Below, one piece after another: positions 17,671-26,581 of a DNA stretch of 64,000 nucleotides (position 1 is the first letter of the stretch; every line of letters starts with the position of its first letter). This DNA is from Rhizobium metallidurans (GTDB lineage: Bacteria > Pseudomonadota > Alphaproteobacteria > Rhizobiales > Rhizobiaceae): assembly GCF_014196505.1 (NCBI RefSeq), contig NZ_JACIDW010000014.1, positions 1 to 64,000 on the forward strand, read 5' to 3'. A model generated the notes under the pieces. The model was not told where the DNA came from. It was given only the letters and a program-made list of their open reading frames with translations, and did not search any database. Both the position numbers and the translations under genes were made by a program.

Positions 17671-18978
17671 CTAAGCCAGCTTCGCTTCGATGATCTCCGC
17701 GAGCTGCAGCAGGCGGAGATCATCGCCCGCGGCGCCGACGATCTGGAGTCCGGCTGGAAACTGTCCTTCGGTTGGGATCGGGATCGAGACCGCGCAGAGG
17801 CCGAGGTAGTTCACATATCTGGTAAAGCGTGACATCGGGATCGTTCCCTGATCGACCTCGTGTAACTCGACCGGACCGATTGGCGTGGTGGGTGAAACAA
17901 GGAAGTCGAAGCGTTCGAAAGTATCCCGGAAGTCACGTCTGTCGTCCAGGATCGTTTGGTTGAGATCGTCGTATTCTCCAGCGCTGATCCCTGATCCGGC
18001 CATCACGCGATGTCGTACATCGGCGTCCATGATTGCAGCCGCATTCGAGGCAATCGAGCCAAGATTGGCATATGCTTCGTAGGCGATCACCGCGCTCGAT
18101 ATGTCCTGATAATCGGTCAACCCTCGCGGGAGCCGAAACGGGGTCATGGACGCGAAGCTGTCTCTCATCCTGTGTATCGCCGTTTCGAAAGCGACCGAGA
18201 TGCGCCGATCGACAGCGCCATACTGGGCAGGATCGAGAATTCCTAGATTGATGAGGTCGGGTGCCACCGCACCTCCGGCCTGGGCTTTGCCCGCGAGAAC
18301 AAGGTGAACGGCACGTACGTCCTCAACACACCGCGCGATCGGTCCAATGGTGTCGAGAGTGGGCGACAGGGACGCGACCCCTTCCAGTGGCACGGCACCG
18401 AAGGTCGACTTGAATCCGGTCACGCCACAAAGCGATGCGGGGATTCTGATTGAACCCCCAGTGTCCGACCCGATGGCAGCAGGGACCAGCCCAGCGGCGA
18501 CAGCCACGGCGGAACCGCTGCTGGAGCCGCCGGCAATCCTGAAGCGGTGCTTGTCGAGCGGATTGCGAGGGGTGCCCGTGGACGTGTTGGTTCCCCAACT
18601 CCCGAGAGCGAACTCGACCATTCGCGTGGTGCCGAGAATGATCGCGCCAGCATCTCTCAGGCGTCCTATGAACGTGGCATCGCCGGCGGACGGGGCCGTA
18701 CCGAAGGATTGGGAGCCGAATGTCGTGACATGCCCCTCGATATCGGCGAGGTCCTTCACAGCGATTGGTATGCCGTGAAGCGGGCCGCGGACCGCGCCCG
18801 ACGTGAACTCGGCATCCAACCTCCGGGCGTCGGAAATTGCGGTGTCCTTGAACAGCGTGCTGAAAGATCCCAATTCCGGATCAAGCATCTCAATACGCTC
18901 AAATAGGTCGCGCACCAGCCTTTCACTGGTTAGAGTTCGTTGCCGGTAGCGTTCACGAATGTCACTAAACGTTTCCAT
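17671..18978 (-). CDS. Amidase (amidase-signature family)
   Basis: This 435-residue enzyme has the full Ser-cisSer-Lys triad. The Lys is in GIPIAVKDLADIEG, the cis-Ser is in the glycine/serine run GGSSSGSAVAVAAG, and the nucleophile is in GSDTGGSIRIPASLCG. It hydrolyses a carboxamide to acid and ammonia. It lies 44 bases upstream of the MmgE/PrpD gene on the same strand and 79 bases downstream of purU, so it probably belongs to the sox operon. It is not gatA: there is no gatB or gatC beside it. The substrate is unknown. Confidence 0.88.
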   Translation of the reverse strand: METFSDIRERYRQRTLTSERLVRDLFERIEMLDPELGSFSTLFKDTAISDARRLDAEFTSGAVRGPLHGIPIAVKDLADIEGHVTTFGSQSFGTAPSAGDATFIGRLRDAGAIILGTTRMVEFALGSWGTNTSTGTPRNPLDKHRFRIAGGSSSGSAVAVAAGLVPAAIGSDTGGSIRIPASLCGVTGFKSTFGAVPLEGVASLSPTLDTIGPIARCVEDVRAVHLVLAGKAQAGGAVAPDLINLGILDPAQYGAVDRRISVAFETAIHRMRDSFASMTPFRLPRGLTDYQDISSAVIAYEAYANLGSIASNAAAIMDADVRHRVMAGSGISAGEYDDLNQTILDDRRDFRDTFERFDFLVSPTTPIGPVELHEVDQGTIPMSRFTRYVNYLGLCAVSIPIPTEGQFPAGLQIVGAAGDDLRLLQLAEIIEAKLA

Positions 18979-19057
18979 TGCTTACCTTCACGATGCGAGA
19001 TGACTTTGCCAGGCGCGGTCGTCCGGGCGGCGACCACGCGTCGCCGCCCGCTTCTGC

Positions 19058-19942
19058 TCAGCCCATCCGTTCGGAGGCGTAACTTCCAGGGCTGGCAGGG
19101 AAGACGACGGTACGGTTTCCGTTGATGAACGTTCGATTGTGAATGTGGGCGTGGATCGCGCGTGCGAGAACCTGGGCTTCGACATCGCGCCCCAGCGACA
19201 CGTAGTCGTCCGCCGACTGGGCGTGATTCACCCGTACCGTATCCTGCTCGATGATCGGACCCTCGTCCAGATCGGCGGTAACGTAGTGGGCGGTCGCTCC
19301 AATGAGCTTCACGCCACGATCATACGCCTGCTTGTAAGGATTTGCGCCCTTGAAAGAAGGCAGGAACGAATGGTGGATGTTGATGATCCGGCCGGACATT
19401 CTTTCGCAAACAGCGTCCGACAGGATTTGCATGTAGCGTGCCAGCACGACAAGTTCGGCGCCGGACTCCTCGACGACCGACATCAGTCTGGCTTCGGATT
19501 CCGGCTTGTTCTCCTTCGTCACCTTTATGTGGTGGAAGGGAATGTCGTTGTTGACGATCACCTTCTGGTAGGTCAGATGGTTCGAGACCACGCCAACGAT
19601 GTCGATCGGCAGGGCGCCGATCTTCCACCGATAGAGAAGGTCGTTGAGGCAATGACCGAAGTTGGAGACCATAAGCAGAACCTTGGTCCGGTGGGCGGCA
19701 TCATGGAACGCGGACTCCATCGCAAAAGGCTCCGCTACGGCACCAAAGCTGCTTCGAAGTGTCTTGAGGTCGGCTCCGGTTTCAGACCGGAACGTGATCC
19801 TCATGAAGAACCTTTTCGTCTGTGGGTCGTCGAATTGCGCGGAGTCGGTGATGTTGCAGCCGTGTTCGGCCAGAAAGCCCGCGATCGCAGCGACGATGCC
19901 TCGTCGCGTTTCGCAGTGCACGGTGAGAACATAGTTGTCCAC
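19058..19942 (-). CDS. purU: Formyltetrahydrofolate deformylase PurU
   Basis: This 294-residue protein has an N-terminal ACT domain (DNYVLTVHCETRRGIVAAIAGFL) and a formyltransferase-fold catalytic domain. The catalytic Asn-His pair is in NIHHSFLPSFKG and the catalytic Asp in TADLDEGPIIEQD. It hydrolyses 10-formyl-THF to formate and THF. Its position right after soxG is standard for bacterial sarcosine/glycine-betaine clusters. It disposes of the one-carbon unit released by the oxidase, in concert with FolD at 31.1 kb. Confidence 0.95.
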   Translation of the reverse strand: MDNYVLTVHCETRRGIVAAIAGFLAEHGCNITDSAQFDDPQTKRFFMRITFRSETGADLKTLRSSFGAVAEPFAMESAFHDAAHRTKVLLMVSNFGHCLNDLLYRWKIGALPIDIVGVVSNHLTYQKVIVNNDIPFHHIKVTKENKPESEARLMSVVEESGAELVVLARYMQILSDAVCERMSGRIINIHHSFLPSFKGANPYKQAYDRGVKLIGATAHYVTADLDEGPIIEQDTVRVNHAQSADDYVSLGRDVEAQVLARAIHAHIHNRTFINGNRTVVFPASPGSYASERMG

Positions 19943-19981
19943 TGGCGGCGTTCCTTATTTCATATATTCGAGAGCGCCCTG

Positions 19982-20515
19982 CTAGGCCGCTATGGCTAGG
20001 TGTGTAACGAGCAGGTCTGTCAGAGAGCGAGCCCATGTCGTGGGGATGAAGGCCATGAACTCGCGCTCGCCGGTCCGTTCGATGAGGACGCCGACATGGT
20101 GCAGAGATGTCTGCACGAACGTGCCGACCGGAAATGCCGTTTCCGAAAAGTCGAGCGCAATGACGCGGCTGAGAAGTCCAGCGGCGCCCGGGCCCTCGAG
20201 TGCGAGGCAAACTCGCGCGTGCGACAGATCGAGTGCGACGACGCTTTCGGTGCTGGTGAAGTCCAATTTCGCGTCGGAACGCACAAGGACGCGATCCGGA
20301 GCAATGCGCCACACCGTCATCATTCCCCGCCGGACGGGCGTTCGGTAATCCTCGGGAATGGCGAGAGCCTGCGCACGCAACATGTTGTCGGCCGCCGAGA
20401 CGAAATCGCCCCATCCGGCGAGCTGTGCGAGGTAACCGAGATCGACCTCTCGAACCGACACGGCAGCACCGTCGCTGTTGACGCCGCGAAGCGGCAGGTT
20501 GTGTTTCTTAGCCAT
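19982..20515 (-). CDS. soxG: Sarcosine oxidase gamma subunit
   Basis: This 177-residue protein has the SoxG pattern: an N-terminal VSVREVDLGYLAQLAGWGDF followed by a short GcvT-like domain with a terminal segment MAFIPTTWARSLTDLLV. It is a structural subunit of the heterotetrameric oxidase. Its start overlaps the soxA stop by eight bases. The length is close to the family norm of about 180-200. Confidence 0.9.
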   Translation of the reverse strand: MAKKHNLPLRGVNSDGAAVSVREVDLGYLAQLAGWGDFVSAADNMLRAQALAIPEDYRTPVRRGMMTVWRIAPDRVLVRSDAKLDFTSTESVVALDLSHARVCLALEGPGAAGLLSRVIALDFSETAFPVGTFVQTSLHHVGVLIERTGEREFMAFIPTTWARSLTDLLVTHLAIAA

Positions 20516-23471
20516 TTTGTCGATGCCCCTCAGGATCGAAGAAGTGATGCGAGACGACCTTTGCCCGCAGCGTCTGGTTTCCGACGAAATCGATCACCTG
20601 GATTGTTTCGCCTACGCGTTCACGCCCCCTGGAGAGCAAGGCCAGTGCGATGTTCTTCTTGAGAGCCGGCGAATAGGTGGTGGACGAAACCCATCCCTCT
20701 CCGTGTCCCTTTGCGGGGACGTTGAGTCCAAACAGCAACGAGCCTGCTTTTGCTCCCGCGTCGCCTTCGATCTCAAGTCCGACCAGGATTGGCCGGGTCG
20801 GATCCTCGAGAATCGGCCGCTTGCGCAGAACCGAACCGATAAAGGGCTTCTTGCTCGAAGCGAACGCCTCCAGTCCAAGGTCCTTCATCGTGGTACGGCC
20901 CTCGATTTCGGCACCGGCGACATGGCCCTTCTCGATACGAAGAGCGCCCATTGCCTCCGTCCCGTAGGGCTTCAGGCTGTGAGGCGCGCCCGCCCTCACA
21001 AGGGCTTCCCAAACCTTGCGGCCGAACTTGGCCGGAATGTAGATCTCGTAGGCCAGTTCGCCTGAGTAGCTCATGCGGTGCAGGCGGCACGGGACCCCAT
21101 CCACGGTGACGTAGATGAAGTGATTGTTCGGTAGCGCTTCCTTGCTGATGTCGGCTCCGGTCGCATCCCTGAGCACTAAGCGGGACTTCGGCCCCGCTAT
21201 CGCGATAGCAGCCCACTGATCCGTCACTGTCGTGACATGGACCTTCAGATCCTTCCATGCGGTCTGGAGAAGAAGTTCGGACTGCGCGAGAACCTTGGCC
21301 GCATTCGCGGTCGTGGTCGACATGAAATAGTCGTTCTGAGCGATCCGTGCGGTCGCTCCGTCGTCCAGAACAAAGCCGTCTTCACGAAGCATGACCCCGT
21401 AGCGAAGGCGACCGATCTCCAGCGTCTTGAAACCGTTCGCATAGACGCGGTTGAGGAATTCGGCAGCGTCCGGTCCCTGCACGGCGATCTTGCCAAGCGT
21501 GGAGACGTCCACGATGCCAACGTGTTCACGAACGTGAGCTGCCTCCCGGATGTAGGCGTCGCGCAAGGATTCACGCGCGCCAGGATAATACCAAGGGCGC
21601 AGCCAAGCGCCTGCTTCGATCATTACCGCGCCGTTCTCCTTGTGCCAATCATGGATCGTCGAGAGCCGTGTCGGCCGGAAATGGATGCCGTGATCGTGTC
21701 CTACGATCGCGCCGATCGCGACAGGGGTAAACGGCGGACGAAATGTCGTCGTGCCGACGTTGGGGATGTCCATTCCACGCAGAGACGCCATTCTGGCAAG
21801 CGCATTGAGATTGGACGTCTTGCCTTGATCGGCCGCCATGCCTGATGTCGTGTAGCGTTTCAGGTGCTCGACCGAGACGTATCCCTCAAGATGAGCTTGG
21901 TCGATATCCGCCAGCTTCACGTCATGCTGGAAGTCAACGAAGGCTTTACCGGGGGTGCTTCCATCGGCGTTCGAAATGACCGTCGTCGGCGTCAACCCAC
22001 GGCCCCAGAAGTCGTCCGCGCCAGCCAAGGCGACCGACGAGCCAACATTGCCGCCAGCGGCATGCCCCTGCGAGATAGCAACCGCGGTTGACTGAGCACC
22101 GACAAGCGAGCCGACGCAAGTGAACGCACCCTTCTCAACGGGTGGCAGGAATGCGTCTAGCTCGGCCTGATATTGGGGCTTGCCAAACCGCTGGCTCCAC
22201 AGATGAAGCGCGGGCGCCCAGCCTCCCGATGTCGCGACGATGTCGCAGTCGACGAGGATCGACTTGCCAGAGGCCCTGCCTTGATTGTCGACGGGAACGA
22301 TCAGGGCCCCACGTACACCCTTGCCGCCTTCGGCCTTCAGAACACCATAGCCCTTGTAGAGAGTGATGCCCGCGTCTTTTGCCGCGCTGGACAGTTTCTC
22401 CGGACCAGTGTTGCGAATGTCGCATAGCGTCACGCGCGCACCCGCCTTCGCGAGGTCGATGGCTACGGTGTAGGCGCTGTCGTTGTTGGTCGCGACGAGG
22501 ACTTTGTCGCCGACGAGCACGGCAAAGCGATTCAGGTATTTTCGAACGGCGGACGCCAGCATGACGCCAGGCACGTCGTTGCCAGCGAATACCATCGGGC
22601 GTTCGATAGCACCGGTGGCAAGCACCGCACGTTTCGTCCGAACGAGCCAGTATCGCTGCCGCGGCTTGCCGGCCTCCGGCACGCGAACATGATCCTGAAG
22701 GCGCTCGACCAGTCCGAACACTTCGCTGTCATAGGCGCCGAACGCCGTGGTTCGCTGCAGGATACGCACGTTGGGCATGTCCTGAAGTTCGGAGACGGCA
22801 TTTCGCAACCAGTTGTCGGAAATGTTGCCAGCGACCTCGTTCAGGAGTGAGCCGCCGAGCTCATGGTCCTGTTCGACCAGAACGACGTCGTCGCCCTTGC
22901 GACCCGCGGCAAGCGCTGCCGCCAGGCCAGCCGCGCCGGCCCCGACGATCAGGACATCACAGAACGCGTTGATTTTCTCGTAAAGGTCGGGATCGTCGAG
23001 CGTGGTTGCCCTGCCCATTCCCGCCGCGTTCCGGATAACCTGCTCGCAGAGCATCCAGAATTTTGTGCCGCTGAACGGTCCGATGAACGTCTTGTAATAA
23101 AAACCGGCGCCAAAGAAGCGGGAAAGCGCTCCGTTGACCGAGCCAACGTCGAAGGCGAGGCTGGGCCACGCGTTCTGAGGCGTGGAGACCAGACCATCGA
23201 AGACCTCCACCATGGTGGTTTGAGCGTTTGGCTCATGGCGGGCGCCGTCGCGCAGATGCACGAGTGCATTCGGCTCCTCAACACCTGCGGCCATAACACC
23301 ACGTGGACGGTGGTATTTGAAGCTCCTCGCAAGTATCTTCTGCCCGCCGGCGAGAAGCGCGGATGCCAGGGTGTCGCCGGGATGCGCGGAGAAAGAACGG
23401 CCGTCGAACTGGACTGTTACAGTGCGCTTGCGGTCGATACGCCCGCCTGAAGGAAGTCTGCGAGCGGTCAT
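20508..23471 (-). CDS. soxA: Sarcosine oxidase alpha subunit
   Basis: This 987-residue protein matches SoxA in length and domain order. It has an N-terminal 2Fe-2S-like domain without cluster cysteines (PGDTLASALLAGGQ), then a nucleotide-binding domain with DVLIVGAGAAGLAAALAAGR near residue 173. A large C-terminal GcvT-type aminomethyltransferase domain is expected to bind THF and convert the oxidised methyl group to 5,10-methylene-THF. The start overlaps soxD by four bases. The family also acts on other N-methyl or cyclic secondary amines, so the real substrate may not be sarcosine. Confidence 0.95.
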   Translation of the reverse strand: MTARRLPSGGRIDRKRTVTVQFDGRSFSAHPGDTLASALLAGGQKILARSFKYHRPRGVMAAGVEEPNALVHLRDGARHEPNAQTTMVEVFDGLVSTPQNAWPSLAFDVGSVNGALSRFFGAGFYYKTFIGPFSGTKFWMLCEQVIRNAAGMGRATTLDDPDLYEKINAFCDVLIVGAGAAGLAAALAAGRKGDDVVLVEQDHELGGSLLNEVAGNISDNWLRNAVSELQDMPNVRILQRTTAFGAYDSEVFGLVERLQDHVRVPEAGKPRQRYWLVRTKRAVLATGAIERPMVFAGNDVPGVMLASAVRKYLNRFAVLVGDKVLVATNNDSAYTVAIDLAKAGARVTLCDIRNTGPEKLSSAAKDAGITLYKGYGVLKAEGGKGVRGALIVPVDNQGRASGKSILVDCDIVATSGGWAPALHLWSQRFGKPQYQAELDAFLPPVEKGAFTCVGSLVGAQSTAVAISQGHAAGGNVGSSVALAGADDFWGRGLTPTTVISNADGSTPGKAFVDFQHDVKLADIDQAHLEGYVSVEHLKRYTTSGMAADQGKTSNLNALARMASLRGMDIPNVGTTTFRPPFTPVAIGAIVGHDHGIHFRPTRLSTIHDWHKENGAVMIEAGAWLRPWYYPGARESLRDAYIREAAHVREHVGIVDVSTLGKIAVQGPDAAEFLNRVYANGFKTLEIGRLRYGVMLREDGFVLDDGATARIAQNDYFMSTTTANAAKVLAQSELLLQTAWKDLKVHVTTVTDQWAAIAIAGPKSRLVLRDATGADISKEALPNNHFIYVTVDGVPCRLHRMSYSGELAYEIYIPAKFGRKVWEALVRAGAPHSLKPYGTEAMGALRIEKGHVAGAEIEGRTTMKDLGLEAFASSKKPFIGSVLRKRPILEDPTRPILVGLEIEGDAGAKAGSLLFGLNVPAKGHGEGWVSSTTYSPALKKNIALALLSRGRERVGETIQVIDFVGNQTLRAKVVSHHFFDPEGHRQNG

Positions 23472-23734
23472 GCTACCACCTCACGAGCAAGATAGGATCC
23501 GGATATTTCATGAGTGAGGGTGTCGCGGTCCACGACCACCCACTGTCGGCACCCCGTCACATGGTGCCAGTATTCCTTGTGCGGGCCGCGCGGGTTGTCG
23601 CGTTTGAACACATAGTCGAGCCAGGCCTTTGGATCGGTTTCGTCCATAGCCGGACGGCGGATGGTTGCATCGGCACCGTAGGTAAATTCGGTCTCGTCCC
23701 TCGTTCCACAGACGGGGCAGGTAATTCTGAGCAT
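23468..23734 (-). CDS. soxD: Sarcosine oxidase delta subunit
   Basis: This 88-residue protein has the zinc-binding set Cys6, Cys9, His58 and Cys62 (TCPVCG near the start and HHVTGC later), matching the known SoxD zinc site. It lies between soxB and soxA, the canonical order, and overlaps soxA by four bases. Confidence 0.95.
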   Translation of the reverse strand: MLRITCPVCGTRDETEFTYGADATIRRPAMDETDPKAWLDYVFKRDNPRGPHKEYWHHVTGCRQWVVVDRDTLTHEISGSYLAREVVA

Positions 23735-23743
23735 CTTGGAACC

Positions 23744-25000
23744 TCAGTGGGCGTTTGGTTGCGGGCCTACGCCCTTTTCGTCGATCTGATAGCCGCGTTC
23801 GAAGCGCTCGAGCGTGAATTCCGCGTTGTCTGGATGAGGTTCGCCCTTGGCGATCGTCCATGCGAAGCAGTAGCCGGAAGCCGGCGTGGCCTTGAAGCCG
23901 CCGTAGCACCAGCCCCCGTTCAGCCAGAGGCCGTCGACGGGCATTTTCCCGATGATTGGCGATCCATCCATCGACATGTCCATGACGCCAGCCCAATGAC
24001 GAAGCAGCCTCAGACGCGACAGCGAAGGCATGAGCGATTTGGCGCTGTGCAGCGTGTGCTCGACGATCGGCAATCCACCGCGCTGTGCGTAGGAGTTAAA
24101 ACCGTCGAGGTCGCCGCCGAGTACGAGACCGCCCTTGTCCGACTGGCTGATGTAGAAGTGTGCCGCGCCATAGGAAATCACGCTGTCTACAAGCGGCTTG
24201 AGGGGCTCGGTGACGAAAGCCTGCAAGACATGTGTTTCGATGGGAAGGCGCAGGCCAGCCTTCTGGGCAAGATGACCAGTGTGTCCGGCGACCGCGAGCG
24301 CAACCTTCTTCGCCCGGATCGGACCACGGGTGGTTTCAACACCCACGATAGCGCCCTTGTCCCAGATATATCCGGTCACTTCGCACTGCTGGATCAGATC
24401 GACACCGTGCTTATCGGCTCCGCGGGCGAAGCCCCAGGCAACGGCGTCGTGACGTGCCGTGCCAGCGCGCGACTGGTAAATCGCCCCATGCACAGGAAAG
24501 CGCGCATTCGCCGAGTAGTCGAGATACGGTATGCGGCGCATCACTTCCGCACGGTCGAACAATTCCGCATCAATGCCGTTCGCACGCATGATATTGCCGC
24601 GGCGCCGCGCCGCGTCCATCTGGGCGGGAGAATGGCAAAGGTTGTACTGACCGCGCTGGGAGATCATCACATTGTAGTTCAGGTCCTGACTGAGGTTCTC
24701 CCAGAGCTGCATTGAGCGCTCGTAGAACATCGTATTGCCAGGCATCATGTAATTTGAGCGGACAATGGTTGTGTTTCGTCCGGTATTGCCACCGCCGAGC
24801 CAACCCTTTTCGAGCACCGCCACGTTGCGGATACCGTGTTCCTTGGCGAGATAATAAGCTGTCGCAAGGCCATGGCCACCACCGCCAACCACGATTACGT
24901 CGTAGCTCGGCTTGGGCGCCGGATCACGCCACGCGCGTGTCCAGTGCTTGTTGCCACTCAAGCCATGGCGCAAGATTGAGAGGGCGGAATAGTGGCTCAT
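23744..25000 (-). CDS. soxB: Sarcosine oxidase beta subunit
   Basis: This 418-residue flavoprotein has a DAO-type FAD fold. The nucleotide loop is DVIVVGGGGHGLATAYYLAKE and the motif GTARHDAVAWGFARGAD holds the His that carries covalent FMN in SoxB. It is the site of amine oxidation. Its start overlaps the lyase stop by four bases, so the lyase and the oxidase are translated from the same message. Length and motifs are normal for the family. Confidence 0.95.
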   Translation of the reverse strand: MSHYSALSILRHGLSGNKHWTRAWRDPAPKPSYDVIVVGGGGHGLATAYYLAKEHGIRNVAVLEKGWLGGGNTGRNTTIVRSNYMMPGNTMFYERSMQLWENLSQDLNYNVMISQRGQYNLCHSPAQMDAARRRGNIMRANGIDAELFDRAEVMRRIPYLDYSANARFPVHGAIYQSRAGTARHDAVAWGFARGADKHGVDLIQQCEVTGYIWDKGAIVGVETTRGPIRAKKVALAVAGHTGHLAQKAGLRLPIETHVLQAFVTEPLKPLVDSVISYGAAHFYISQSDKGGLVLGGDLDGFNSYAQRGGLPIVEHTLHSAKSLMPSLSRLRLLRHWAGVMDMSMDGSPIIGKMPVDGLWLNGGWCYGGFKATPASGYCFAWTIAKGEPHPDNAEFTLERFERGYQIDEKGVGPQPNAH

Positions 25001-26397
25001 ACGAACTCCTCGCGATAGTCGGTGCTTTCACGTACGACCCTAAGCACCTCGTCGTGGCTCAAGAGCCCGCGCTCAATTGCCAGATCAATGAATGGACGGC
25101 GCTCTTTCAACGATTCCTGGACGAGCTTGGAGACTTCCGAGTATCCGAGCTTCGGCACGAAAACTGTCGCGAGAGCTGATGATTGAAGCAGGTTTTTCAG
25201 GGACTGTTCCTGATCGGCCTCGATCCCCGCGATGCACTTATCAGCGAAGATCATCGTGGAGTTCGCCAGAAGCTCGATCGAGTCGAACAGCCGCGACGCG
25301 ATGACAGGCTCGAAATGATTGATCTCGAGCTGGCCATGCAGTGCCGCCAGAGACACGGCGGCGTCGTTGCCAACGACCGCGAAGGCAACTTGCTGCATCA
25401 TCATCGGCAAGACCGGGTTTACCTTGCCTGGCATGATCGACGAGCCGGGCTGGACGGACGGAAGCTTCAGTTCCCCCACGCCACTGTTCGGCCCCGAAGA
25501 CAGTATGATGAGATCGGATGCGATCTTGCCGATGACTTCGCCACAGATCCGGATCTCGGAGGATACGCGGGCAAACGCGTCGGCGTTCTGCATCGCGTCG
25601 AACATGTCGTCGCCGGGACGGACGTTCGCGCCCACGATGTCCTTGAGATGTCGGTAGACGGCGCTGCGATATCCAGGAGCGGATCCGAGACCGGTCCCGA
25701 TCGCTGTTCCGCCCAATGGCAGAACGAGCATTTCGTCCCTTACGCATTGCAACTTTTTCTCGAGCCGCCCGATAGACGCAGCGTATCCACCGAACGCCTG
25801 ACCGAGCCGCATGGGCTGGGCGGCCTGCATGCATGTTCGGCCGATGCGAAGAACATCTGCGAAGGCATCGCTTCGCTCACGCAGACGCGAAGAGAGATGG
25901 CCCAATGCCTCGATAAGCGACTGCGCCTTGTCGTATACCGCGAGCTTGACCGCGGCGGGAAGCACGTCGTTGGTCGACTGCCCGGTGTTCACGTGATCGT
26001 TCGGGTGGACACGACCATAGTTGCCTGGGTCGTCTCCGAGAAGTTGCAGCGCCCGGTTGGCGATCACCTCGTTGATGTTCATGTTGATCGAGGTTCCGCC
26101 CGACCCCTCGAGAAGGTCGACGATAAATTGCTCGGAGTGCTGTCCCTGCTCGATTTCCTTGGATGCCTCGATGATCGCCGCGGCGATATCGTCAGGCAGT
26201 ATGCCCAGATCACGGTTCGCGGCCGCGGCAGCTCGCTTGATGCGTGCCAGAGCCTTGAGCAGTTCGGGAGCATCCCCGAGCTTGTGGAAGGAGATGTCGA
26301 AGTTCTCCTGCCCACGAAGAGTGGAGGCGCCATAGAGCGCGCCAGCGGGAATTACCCGCGATCCAAGGCTGTCGGTATCTGTTCTGGTATGGGCCAT
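24997..26397 (-). CDS. Aspartase/fumarase superfamily C-N (or C-O) lyase, aspartate ammonia-lyase-like
   Basis: This 466-residue protein is closest in pattern to aspartases: GGTSINMNINEVIANRA, HPNDHVNTGQSTNDVLP, catalytic loop GSSIMPGKVNP (Ser319-Ser320, Lys325, Asn327) and GQLEINHFEPV. Three changes stand out. The residue aligned with His188 of Bacillus AspB, which contacts the substrate amino group, is Cys189. HPN(N/D)DVN reads HPNDHVN. The Glu usually found after KVNPxxP is Met. It may therefore cleave an N-substituted aspartate to fumarate rather than aspartate itself. It starts after GAGGAA at good spacing and is the first gene of the sox operon. Confidence 0.82.
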   Translation of the reverse strand: MAHTRTDTDSLGSRVIPAGALYGASTLRGQENFDISFHKLGDAPELLKALARIKRAAAAANRDLGILPDDIAAAIIEASKEIEQGQHSEQFIVDLLEGSGGTSINMNINEVIANRALQLLGDDPGNYGRVHPNDHVNTGQSTNDVLPAAVKLAVYDKAQSLIEALGHLSSRLRERSDAFADVLRIGRTCMQAAQPMRLGQAFGGYAASIGRLEKKLQCVRDEMLVLPLGGTAIGTGLGSAPGYRSAVYRHLKDIVGANVRPGDDMFDAMQNADAFARVSSEIRICGEVIGKIASDLIILSSGPNSGVGELKLPSVQPGSSIMPGKVNPVLPMMMQQVAFAVVGNDAAVSLAALHGQLEINHFEPVIASRLFDSIELLANSTMIFADKCIAGIEADQEQSLKNLLQSSALATVFVPKLGYSEVSKLVQESLKERRPFIDLAIERGLLSHDEVLRVVRESTDYREEFV

Positions 26398-26496
26398 GGG
26401 AGTTCCTCAGGTCCTTTCAAATCGTGCCCGAAGCATTGCAAAACCCTGATCGGTTTTAAATCGAATAAGCGCCACTTAAGCCAATTCACTAGACTG

Positions 26497-26513
26497 CATT
26501 ATTTCATCTAATG
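26497..26513. promoter_or_regulatory. Candidate LysR-type operator in the lyase/asparaginase divergent promoter
   Basis: CATTA-7 bases-TAATG is a perfect dyad with the T-N11-A spacing of LysR-type sites, in the 184-base divergent promoter. TAATG/CATTA half-sites recur in the dyad next to the lysR start (28568-28590). Confidence 0.45.
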
Positions 26514-26581
26514 TTCAGCTGTTTGCCTTGCTTGGCCTCGCTTGTGCCAAGTATGAGGACAGCAGGGAACTGGAGGGGTGC

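Noticed and set aside
23363..24715. 450-codon plus-strand frame across soxA/soxD/soxB
   Set aside because: Antisense to three recognised sarcosine oxidase subunits; no motifs.
25183..26511. 442-codon plus-strand open frame
   Set aside because: It lies antisense to the aspartase-like gene, which has all family motifs; composition (Arg/His-rich) is that of a shadow frame.
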